Below are positions 47,190-57,160 of a stretch of DNA of 64,000 bases, piece by piece. How positions within the stretch are numbered: position 1 is the first letter of the stretch; the number at the start of each line of letters is the position of its first letter. The stretch is from contig NC_079875.1 in NCBI RefSeq assembly GCF_029227915.1, forward strand, positions 29,508,001 through 29,572,000, written 5' to 3'. Made by a program: the position numbers and the translations under genes. The notes beneath the pieces are model-generated. The model was not told the origin of the DNA. It did not search any database and saw nothing but the letters and a program-made list of their open reading frames with translations. This DNA comes from Hydractinia symbiolongicarpus (taxonomy: Eukaryota > Cnidaria > Hydrozoa > Anthoathecata > Hydractiniidae).

Positions 47190-48000
47190 AAGGTCCTGTT
47201 TGAAAACAATGAAGAACAAGTCTCAAAAACGATAATTGGTGGTTAACCATCTTGAATGTAGCACTTTGGATGCGGAAACAGCATTCATTGTGGAAGCGAA
47301 ACGAAACCATCCTGACCCCAAAGAAGCAATCTGGGCTTGATGACGCAAGCAATTGGCGACCGGTCACTCTCTCCGTCATCTTTGTTCGTTTCCTGCACAA
47401 AACTCTAGCTGCACTTCTATCGAAAAGCATCAATCTCAACCTTTGTCAGAAGTCATTTATTCCGGTAGATGGTTGCGCTGAAAACATTCTCTTGTAGGAC
47501 ACTATGATCCAGAGAGCTCGGAAGCAACACAAGAACCTTAACATTGTTAGGATCGATCTTTCCACACCATTTAAAACGGTGCCGGTTCACTCGATTCGAC
47601 GAGCATTGGCCGACGTAGATATTCGTAAACTGCAGACTAAATGCATGACCATGCTTGGCGAAACATCACTGCACGATGTAAGGGTAAAGAAAGCAGACTT
47701 TAGCGCAAAGCTATACGAATCAGTGGAGGGTCGTCAACTTAGCGAATTTAAAGGCAAAGCCGACGGTGAAATGTGGATGAACGGCCGAACGTCAATCATC
47801 AGCGGCAAGACATTTCGGGAGTTCCCGAAGTTACGCATTGGACGACTTCCAACGTTGGAAAATTCTAATCGTGGCAAAGACGTAAACAAGCAGTGTCGGC
47901 ATTGTAACAAAAACGAAACGCTGAAGCATGTTATTCAACGTTGTGGTTATACGCATTTTCCGCAGATCAAGAGGAACAGAAATTATATCTGATTGTTGGA
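47190..48000 (+). pseudogene. R2-type LINE remnant, copy B, with a large internal deletion
   Basis: The first frame (47252-47497) carries the front of the RT: ETILTPKKQSG, ASNWRPVTLSVIFVRFLHKT and FIPVDGCAENI. The next frame (47504-47992) has motif A (IVRIDLSTPFKTV), then jumps directly to the C-terminal part. That part is WMNGRTSIISGKTFREFPKL followed by an intact CCHC knuckle (CRHC, H and C in NETLKHVIQRCGYTH), characteristic of R2-group LINEs. The catalytic FADD motif and thumb are missing, so roughly a third of the protein was deleted in place. Confidence 0.75.
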
Positions 48001-48092
48001 AACCTGAGATATTCTTGGAGAGTTGTTGTCTCCATGCTATACTTTAAACCGTATTAAACATTTAACAAGTTAGTACAGGTAGTTAAGGTTAA

Positions 48093-48350
48093 GACACCAT
48101 CAACCTTTATAGAACTTCGTAACGTCCACACGGTACGTCTGAGTCTTCTTAATGCAGAACGAGGAGAAGAAGTAGGTCGCTTTTTAGCCACTGAGTGGGA
48201 GGACGCAGAAAAAGATAGATGGATTGACCAAGAAAGGCTACAAATATTAACTATATCAGACCAACTGCTTGTCAAATCATTAAAGATTGCCTACAAGGCT
48301 TTATGGCTGGAAAAGGTAGTAAACACATTGTATCAATCATAGCCGTTTAC
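48093..48350 (+). pseudogene. Fragment of a tyrosine-recombinase-like protein
   Basis: The frame (about 48111-48340) reads VRLSLLNAERGEEVGRFLAT, then EWEDAEKDRWID. After one shift comes AGKGSKHIVSI. The pattern FNARRG-x-E-PARL...EW-x-DA...GKG-x2-HLVP recurs in a group of invertebrate transposon-linked proteins, where RG-x-E resembles box A of tyrosine recombinases. That assignment rests on my memory of the pattern and is uncertain. Confidence 0.35.
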
Positions 48351-49477
48351 AAGCTATATCATTTTACTAAAGGAGGGGACAGATGAATTTGACGAGAGAG
48401 CAGAGTCGTACTGCTGCAAACCAAAATCAAGAAAATGGACTGTTGTTGCGTTTTCATATGTTCTTGATATGTCAAGTAAAAATGCAAACACAATAATGGT
48501 TTTGAACAATGGCCAAGACCCCAGAAATTCGACTATTTAATTTTTGAATTTGACTACGCGTTGGCAGAAAGCCTTGTTGTACCATTTATCAACTCTCATT
48601 CCTTGAATGGACTTCTAAAGGAAACTTTGTTGAAAAGAGAACTTGTGACTGGAAGAAAATTTTAACAAAGAGAACTTTACCGCACGAAAATAAGACACGT
48701 CCGCCAAAACTACAAAGATGTATGGAATGTCTGAGCAATATTACAGCAATATTACAGGACAGAGATATAAAACAAAGAAAGACAACTTACCCAAGATGAT
48801 AACTGCTTGTTCTCTTTAAATGAGTTTTTAATGCTGCCAGCTTAAAAACATGGTATTTCTAACGTTGTCTGAATAAGCTAATTCATGTTTTAATGTACTC
48901 TGTTTAAAAACATGACTTTTTTTAACATTATCGGAATAAGCCACATCACGTTTTTAAAGTTGTCGGCGCAGATAACATGAAGTTTCTTTGACAAAATCCA
49001 TGTTGGAGAATTAGTGACATGTCTTGCGGACTAGCGTTGCATTAAGATGTGGTCGCAACAACCTCCTCCCACTGCTTTATTCCAAAATGAGTTGTGGCCA
49101 TTGAAGAAATTTTATTTCCGCTCCAGCGGGTAAAAAACGGGTTCAATAGCTGTTCGTTTATCGATCTTAGCACCTTTGAATTTACTAAAATCCACGCGTT
49201 TGCCCGTCGCAGCTAAGGTACCATTTTACGTGACGGATGGACGGACGGACAGGAACAGAGAGGTGGAACTACGAGAAAAACCTCCAACATTTTATTCAGA
49301 CTAAAACTACTCTTGTCCATTGTGGACTGCGGAAAAGTTTTCTTGCAATACCAATTTGATAGATGGATCTTTAAAACTGTTTCCGGTAAGTATTGCAACA
49401 GGTTTCCAAAAGTCACTCTCCTATATTAATGTCAAACGTTTTTGCCCTTACAGCAAGAAGCAACTTTGATTGTGGAA
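48351..49477. other. No gene recognised
   Basis: AT-rich with short frames only; contains three related AAAAACATG words near 48845-48955. Nothing else seen. Confidence 0.45.
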
Positions 49478-49715
49478 CTGTGCATAATGTACATATTATG
49501 CACATTTTGAAACAGATAATACTTGGGTATGTGACAGGTAGCAACATTAGAAAGTAAAAGACTTCGCTTTTCTTCAGAGTAAGGTAAGCTGTTTACCTGG
49601 AATTACATATTGCCGACTAGAAATATCTAACTCTTTCATATCATCTTACTAGAAAAAAATTGCAATGTCAATACGTATTTCTATCGTTTCGAATACCAAA
49701 AAAGAAGAACTTCAA
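49478..49715 (+). repeat. Direct duplication, copy 1
   Basis: Shares CATATTATGCACATTTTG, GGTAGCAACATT, TCTAACTCTTTCATATCA, CTTACTAGAAAAAA and GTATTTCTATCGTT with 50148-50375. Order and spacing are similar and identity is about 80%. Non-coding. Confidence 0.8.
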
Positions 49716-50147
49716 AGACTTAGCATTGATTCGAATTAAATGGTCCATGGAATCCAAAAATCCATCCATAGGCTTATCGCGTATGTTTTAAAATTTCTTT
49801 ATCCCCATAACTCATTTACTCCATCACAGTCGAATTTTCATTTCTAGGTACAAAAGCTACAAAAGTCAAATAAACGTGTTTTTCGGTCGCGATTTTTAAA
49901 TGACAAGAGCCACGTTGATAAAAGTGGATCCATTCATTTTCAACACGACAGTCTTGCCTTTGCGAGCAAACTTAGAGCGCATGTAGATACAATTCTTGGA
50001 ACATTAATGTGTCGTATGGATATCCAGGTAAATTTTATTTGTATGTGAATCATTACAAACAAACCTTATAACTGATTAAATGTTTTTCTTTTATGTTAGA
50101 TTTCCGACGGCTATCAGATGTTATTAAAATAAGTAAAATGCTATATT
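49716..50147. other. No gene recognised
   Basis: Spacer between the two direct-repeat copies. One frame (about 49850-50030) reads VQKLQKSNKRVFRSRFLNDK but has no recognised domain. It might be the far 5' part of the helicase locus. Confidence 0.35.
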
Positions 50148-50375
50148 TCCAAAAGCTGAACATAATATGCATATTATGCACATTTTGGAACAGGTAATAC
50201 GTGGGTATATGACCGGTAGCAACATTCAAAAGTGAAAGAATTCGCTCGGAGTGAGGTAAGCTTTTTACCTAAATTTGTAAATAAAGATCTAACTCTTTCA
50301 TATCACCTTACTAGAAAAAAGAATAACAACGCCAATATGTATTTCTATCGTTACCAAAAAAAGAGGAACAATCCA
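50148..50375 (+). repeat. Direct duplication, copy 2
   Basis: See copy 1 at 49478. The offset between copies is about 670 bp. Confidence 0.8.
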
Positions 50376-50619
50376 CTTGCATCTTCTCGTTGTTATTAAA
50401 ATATGAACAGGCCAAATCAGGATTCCTTTCAATTACCAGGTAACAACTAAAACAATTACAAACACTAAAAGATTTTTCTTTCATTATACATTATACATTC
50501 TTCATAGGAGAAAACTCTCGCAAAACGTACCCGGTTTTACTTTAGCGTGCCAATATCTTATGCAGCTGTATCTAACTAATTCGATGTCTTTGTACCTATG
50601 TTGTTAGGGTTGATGTAAG

Positions 50620-51550
50620 ATGTTTCTAATACCCAAACCGCTGAATACCAATAAAAACCCACTAATTCAGAAGTATCTACAAAGGCCACATTATTGCATA
50701 GAAATGTCGCTGGAGAACTATATTGGTAATTTTGATGCAGCAAAAAATGTAGTTTTCCTAATTTCTAGGGATCATAAACCACAATTGGTGGCGACATCAT
50801 ATGCTTCAATATTTAACCCTGTATACTTTTGGCAACATATGCTTATGACAATGCCGTTTCATAATACGTCAGAAATTGTGAACCCAAAATCAGAGGACTT
50901 ACCAGAATCGATTGCGCATTTCCACAATGCCTTGACCATTAATCCGACATTTTGGAGCGATACTCACAAAATACGGAGTCATTTGGAAGCATCTGTTCGT
51001 AAGCGTTATTTTATAGACAAGTTTCTATTGTACCTCAAGTCGCTGCGTTTAAAGATCTTGGCATTCATTTTATGAATACTAAAACAATTTTTCCCCATCC
51101 ACAAAATTTATATAAGAATTCTTATACAATCCCTCATTTAGGAGAAATAATAGTAAACGATGATGCTCAGGATACTGACTTTTCTGTAGAACTAAATGTG
51201 GATCAAAAGTTTGTTTTTTACTATATAAAATCAAAAAATGTAACTCAGTTACGAAAAGCTTCGTGCTACTTAATAAATTAAAAATAAAATTTTAACATTT
51301 GTTTTTAAAACTTATGAATCGCAGACAAAATGTAGGTCTTTTTTATCCTCGAAAATAAAAATGTACTTTAGCAACATTCTGGTAATAATGTTATTTTTCA
51401 TACACAGAAAAATTCACAAGCTAGTTCTTCTATCGACGATGTTTCGCTTGACGAAGTGTCCTTGGATTCAATCTTTTCCAACTATCACATGCAAAACAAT
51501 ACATTCAGCTTTTTTATACCAGTTGAGGATTTACCATGGGAAATAAATTG
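50620..51550 (+). pseudogene. 5' part of a PIF1-like (probably Helitron) helicase remnant
   Basis: The first frame (50620-51075) has IQKYLQRPHYCIEMSLENYI, then GNF, and YFWQHMLMTMPFHNTSEIVN. These fit the region before the helicase core in Helitron Rep/Hel proteins (Y-x-x-RP..., then LPF...E). The second frame gives VELNVDQKFVFYYIKSKN, like the start of a PIF1 helicase domain. The third gives TIHSAFF in one frame followed by IPVEDLPWE, the helicase motif that precedes the catalytic Asp. At least two frameshifts. No Rep catalytic HUH motif was found upstream, so the Helitron assignment is inferred. Confidence 0.5.
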
Positions 51551-51559
51551 GCATATTAG

Positions 51560-51633
51560 TTGGATGAGGTAACTTGTTGGATGAGGTAACTTGTCTTTTT
51601 TGAGGTCGGACGTGTTTGAGGTCGGACGTGTTT
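51560..51633 (+). repeat. Two short tandem duplications at the LINE 5' boundary
   Basis: TTGGATGAGGTAACTTG occurs twice in tandem (51560-51576, 51577-51593) and GAGGTCGGACGTGTTT twice (51602-51617, 51618-51633). The first pair contains the proposed target-site word TAACTTGT. The second pair belongs to the LINE 5' untranslated region. Confidence 0.8.
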
Positions 51634-54600
51634 TTTACAAGAGCTGGATTTACCTGTGTTCTTTGATACGATATTACTTATTTAATCACTCACGAACTTG
51701 CAGCTATTAATATTGATTTAGTTGGTATTTGATATTATTATTCAGTGGGTTTATGATCGTTGGTTGTCTACAGAATTACAGTTTTTGACTCATGGAAAGT
51801 AAAATAACGTAAACGAAAAGGTTTGTCATAATTTTCTTCACGCAACAAATCATCTACGATGGAGTTCAAGTGTTTTCAGATTATTTTAGTTCTATTGATA
51901 TTTAATTATCGCGATGGGTCAGATTTTGCTATCACTGATCAACAGCATACTATATCGCAAACCCCTAATGGCGGAAAAGTAAAAAGATGTAAATCTCGTG
52001 TATTGTATTATGCTAACCATTGTGCCACGCAACAACTTGTAATGAGTGGCGATGTTGAAAGCAATCCTGGTCCCGCACTCCAACGCGGATTGAAAGCTCC
52101 ATCTTGTTCAATCTGTGAGAAATGTGTTAAATGCAATCAAAGACGATTCATTTGTGATACATGCTGGGAAACCACTCACGCTGCTTGTTTGAACCAATCA
52201 AATTTAGTACTCAATGGTAGAATTCCGAAATATTGGACCTGTTCAGATTGCCATTTTACTGTGCTTCCCTTTTCGAATGTACGTGATGTTTGCGCATTGT
52301 ACTCATCTATTCTGAGTGATGGTGGTGAATACGAGGAATTAATAACCATACCAAGCAATCCAAAACATACGAAAATTTGCCATCTAAATACGCAATCCTT
52401 ACCGAGCACATTTGACGAGTTCTCATACATGCTCGAATGTCATAAATTTGACATAATCACGTTGTCCGAGACATGGTTAAAAAATAATCAGGTATTGATT
52501 GATTATGTAAACATTCCAGGATACCAATTTGAATATAAAAACAGAACTGATAAACGAGGAGGTGGTGTTGGAATGTACATCAAGGACGAACTTATTTACA
52601 AAACTAGAGACGACATAACCAAACTCGACAATTCTATCGAACATGTCTGGATCGAAGTGAAAGGTAGAAATAAAAATTACTCATATCTAGTTGGAACATT
52701 TTATCAGCCATCTTCTATAGAAAGAGAAAAAAAAGATTGGCTAGAACGATTTGATATTCTTTTGCGTCACATCACCGCAAAATGGGACGGTATTATCATA
52801 ATTACAGGTGACTTCAATATCGACTTATTACAAGGTGATAAATCCACAATCGAATTATATCAAGATACACTTATGACTTATGACCTAAAACAACATATTA
52901 CAAAACCAACCCGAAAATCGACATCCCTTATTGATCATGTTATTAGTAATATACCGGAAAAGGTAGTTAGTGAGAACGTTTTATTGTGCGATGAAATTTC
53001 TGACCATGATGCCCCGCATATCGTTATGAATATCAAAAAGGATAAATTCGAAAAACGATACAAATTTATACGTGACGAGAAGCAGTTGAACATCGATGAA
53101 TATATTAGTGATATCGAGAAGATTCCTTTTTCCTTGATAGATACTTTTGATGATCCGGAAGATCAACTGTATGTTATGAATGAACTCATACTGTCCTGCA
53201 TTAATAGCCATGCTCCTTTGAAAAGGTGTAAATTTACACGACCACCAGCTCCCTGGATGAAGGACCCATCCATTGTATCGTCGAAACTGAAACTTGATGA
53301 ACTTCGTAGTGAATTAAAATCTTGTGATGACAGAGAGGCTAAACATGAGTATGTTGAAACGAGAAATAAATTGAAGAAGGCTATCAAACACTCTAGAAGA
53401 ACCTTCTATCAAAAGGCTTTATCAAGTAACCGTTCAAAGGAAATATGGAAAACCATAAGAACTATTATTAAACCACAGTTCAAACAAATCAGGCAGAATC
53501 CCGATACCATCAATGATTATTTCAATTCCATTGCAATAAAGTTAAGCAATACAAATGAGTTAAACATTTCTCCCACCATGAATGATGAGGCTGTACCGGC
53601 AATGGATTTATTTGACCTTCGTCACGCTACCCAAGAGGATGTTCTCAAACATTTGAATTCATTGAGAAGTGATTGCTCTACTGGTGGTGATAACATACCA
53701 GCGAAATTCATAAAACCAGTCGCAGCCCAATTGCCGCCAGTCCTAACAAAGATTTTGAATAACTGCATCGATGCAAACGTATTTCCAACATGCTGGAAGA
53801 AATCACGTATCTGTCCGGTACCTAAAGTTCCAGGTGCTTCACAACTAGAAGATTTTCGTCCAATATCAATACTTCCTGTACTGTCGAAAGTATATGAGAA
53901 AGTCATTTTATCACAGCTTTGTGACTTCATTGATAGATATAACATTTACGCTTCAACTCAATCTGGTTTTCGCAAAGGTCACTCGTGCATCACGATACTC
54001 TTAAAATTAAAGGACGACATTTTGAAGGCTATGCAAAGAGGTGAAGTAACTTTATCAGTGTCAGCAGATTACTCCAAAGCATTTGATACTGTGAAATATG
54101 ACGTTCTGATTAATAAGTTGAAGAAACTCCAAATGTCTCCTGCATTCATCAATTTGATCTCTAACTATTTGTCAAATCGCCAGCAGTTTGTGCAAATTGA
54201 TGACAAAAAATCGGACACCTTGCTGATCAAATACGGTGTTCCCCAGGGATCTATTCTTGGTCCGATCTTGTTCAACATCTATGTCTCTGACCTATCGTTG
54301 AATTCGTCGTGTAATTATCCAGTACGCAGATGACACAAATCTTTACATACACTTCAAACTAAAAGAAATGGATATCGCAACAGCAAAGCTTCAAAGTGAC
54401 ATTAACCAAATAACAACATGGTCAAAGATAAACAATCTGATGTTTAATTCCATAAAGACAAAATCAATTATGTACTCGACAAGCCAGTTAAGCTGTATAA
54501 ACAATTTAAACTACAGTAACTTATTCAAATTCCATAGTAATGGTGCTGAGATTGAGCGGGTATCCTCTCTCAAAATACTGGGCATAACATTCGATGAACA

Positions 54601-55494
54601 TATGACGTGGTCTACACATGTGAATAACATCATTAGATCATCATACGCTACGATTTCGACATTAAAGCGATTGAAACGTTTGGCACCTTTTCACGTGAGA
54701 AAGAATCTCGCTGAAGCACTGATATTATCAAAGATAGACTACGGAAATCTTGTCTATAATAATATTCCACAATATCAAATGAAAAGGTTACAAAGAGTTC
54801 TAAATGTCGCTGCCAGCTTTGTTCTTCAGAGATATGCTTCCACTAACGATGTGTTAGTAATACTGAAATGGCTGCCAGTGCAAGAGCGTGTAAATTTATC
54901 GATACTAAAACTGGCACACAAGGTGTTGTATGACGAATGCTCACCTGAATACCTTACACTGAAATGGTACAAAAATGGTCGAAGCCTGCGATCTGATGCA
55001 GAAAACAAAAATAAACTACAAAGCGACACATTCCGAAAAACGTTTATGGATTGCTCATCAGCGTTGTTTAATGATCTTCCTGGCAATATTCGTTCCGTTG
55101 TCAACCATAAAGAATTTATCAAAAAAGTCAAATTATTTTTACACGATAGTGCTTTGTGCAAACTTTTATCCAAATAATGTGAATAACTCTATGCATGTAG
55201 GCTACCTATTTCCCCCCATCTTTTCATTATAGTTCTACCTTTTTTGTGTGTCCTTACATCGGTGCCATCAATTTATTTATTTTTAATTAGTCTCTTCTTT
55301 TTTTTTTTTTTCTTGTTCAATGTGTCTACTTACTCTACCGGCACCATTTCGTACTCTGTGAGCCCATTTATTTCATTATGCACTTAGATTCAATATATTT
55401 TTTTACTGATCTTATAGATTTTATAGATTTTTATAGTTTTTATTGTTTTGTAGGCAGAAGAACCATTTGTAAATTATGGATGCCAAATATATGT

Positions 55495-55528
<34 letters not shown>
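51595..55528 (+). mobile_element. CR1-like LINE, nearly full length, with (TAA)n tail
   Basis: About 3.9 kb: a 5' untranslated region with a tandem repeat, one long ORF (51859-55177, one frameshift), a 3' untranslated region and a (TAA)n tail at about 55497-55530. The 8-bp word TAACTTGT stands both just before (51587-51594) and just after the body (55529-55536), a plausible target duplication. The insertion splits a PIF1-like helicase remnant. APE-type endonuclease plus RT plus a trinucleotide tail fits the CR1/L2/Rex group. A finer family assignment was not possible. Confidence 0.75.
51859..55177 (+). pseudogene. LINE polyprotein: signal-like leader, 2A peptide, PHD-like finger, AP endonuclease, reverse transcriptase
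   Basis: ATG 51859 starts a hydrophobic leader (MEFKCFQIILVLLIF). A 2A peptide ending SGDVESNPGP covers about residues 55-72. Next comes a Cys-rich PHD-like finger (CSICEKCVKC to about CLNQ, about residues 82-115). The endonuclease shows LNTQSL, LSETWL, GDFNID and SDHDAP. The RT shows PVLSKVYEKVI, QSGFRKGHS, ADYSKAFDTV and GVPQGSILGPILFN. At about 54310 one base is out of frame: the catalytic YADD is encoded in the +1 frame (54333 onward), and the C-terminal part runs to 55177. In 2A peptides the ribosome skips the bond between the last Gly and Pro, so a leader peptide would be released from the enzyme. Only the frameshift prevents function. Confidence 0.88.
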
Positions 55529-55532
<4 letters not shown>

Positions 55533-55539
55533 TTGTTAA

Positions 55540-56710
55540 TAAAATGAACTGCAATTAAATATAACTATACAATTAAATTAAACTCATTTAATTTTCTATT
55601 AAACTTAGATTGGGCAAGTCAATTCTCAGATCATCAAATATATGATGATGATGCTCTTCCATCGAATCTCATTATAATATTTCTGGCAGATGCGCATCAT
55701 GTTTACCGTCAATAGCAGTTCAAGGAAAAAGAAACTTTGATTTAATTTTTTTTTCAAGTTCGATGACTCGATTGTTTACCAAATTCGAATTACATACTTT
55801 ACATCGAAGTACAACTGTCTATAAAGAGTTACTAGACAAAATGAGAAATTTTAAGTATGATTTCTTCCAGCAGTATAACTTTCTATATGATTTCTTCCAG
55901 TAGTATAACTTTCTATACTTCTCTTTTAATTTTGTTAACACATTGCTATTCTATTTATTTTTTAGTGTTACGTTGAACAAAATAAAACGTATTTTCAACA
56001 TCCAAAAATACCCAGTACCAACAACGTCATTGCCAAAAAGGATTTTAAGCATAATTAGAGAGAATCCTAATAGCATATTCATCGCATGTTCTCACAATAC
56101 AAAAGATTTCATTAACTCAACTGTGATGAATTTCCTTTTCGGCGAGACAGAAGCCGATATTGAGGCACGCATTTCAACCAATACTCCAATAATCAATATC
56201 AACTCTACATACAACTAAACATTTACATTTCTATTCCGTCTTTCTTAGCTGATCGATAGCTCTTGAAAATTTCAATCGTATTTCGTCGGTTCAAAGGTGA
56301 TACGGAAAATAGAGATCAAATAGGTTCTTTTATGAATAGCGTCATAGGTAAGAAGCATTTTTCAAGTAATACATTTCAATATAATCCACATCTGTGTTGA
56401 AGATACACATGTCTACTAGGTACAATAATCAATGTGCAATCATTCATCATTGCTGTAGAAACTGCAAGAACAACAACGTATACCCTACATATGAGAGCCA
56501 CAGAACTATTATCATCCGATTATACCTGCATATTGTCAAGGTCGGTGTAATACTACAGCGCACCATCATTTCATAGGCACTTTGACAAACACTCCCCCAT
56601 ATTACCTGGGCCATCAACAGAGATACAATTGGTCCCGGCATTGGCTACGTTGTGTTATCTCGAGTTCGTCAAGCACAAAATGTAAAATTCGCGACAGTAA
56701 TTTCAGCTAA
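55540..56710 (+). pseudogene. 3' part of the PIF1-like helicase remnant
   Basis: Continues after the LINE. The frame 55943-56218 has NPNSIFIACSHNTKDFINST, then VMNFLFGE, like the PIF1 block in which a free nucleotide stretch is followed by an N near a Gly-rich turn. Near 56620-56700, GPGIGYVVLSRVRQAQNVKF matches the last helicase motif (YVALSRV). Frames between these blocks are broken. With 50620-51550 it forms one helicase locus split by the LINE. Confidence 0.5.
55858..55917 (+). repeat. 30-bp tandem duplication
   Basis: TGATTTCTTCCAGCAGTATA plus ten bases is repeated head to tail with one difference (55858-55887, 55888-55917), inside the helicase remnant. Confidence 0.9.
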
Positions 56711-57160
56711 GCACATTACGCCTATGACGATATTGCTGTCATGACAATTGTAAGTAAAAGAGTAACAATGTTTACAGAACAAAATTAATTTTTTCTATTT
56801 CTTGTAACCCGTTAAAGATATAGTGCGCCACAACAACTTTGAATTGTCAAAAAGAAGAATGGTACATAACGTATGTGACAGCATGCTGTGCCACTTACAA
56901 ATCCTTAGTAATTCAAAGTTTTCACTAGTGCACTTAAATCAAAAAGCAAAAAAATTGAATTAGAAAAAAGTTTAACTTAATTATTGAGCTTCCAAGGATT
57001 TATCCACCTGCACTATTCACATTCTACCAGACATTAATTACCGTTTACCCAAACTATTATGTGTTTGTCTCTTGACTCCTTAGAACAACAGGCTACCTTT
57101 GCCAAAATAAATAGAAACCTATTCTTTCCTTATTTGCGGGACATGTGGTCGCGGGTGCAA
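56711..57160. other. No gene recognised
   Basis: AT-rich spacer between the helicase remnant and the decayed DIRS copy. Confidence 0.45.
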
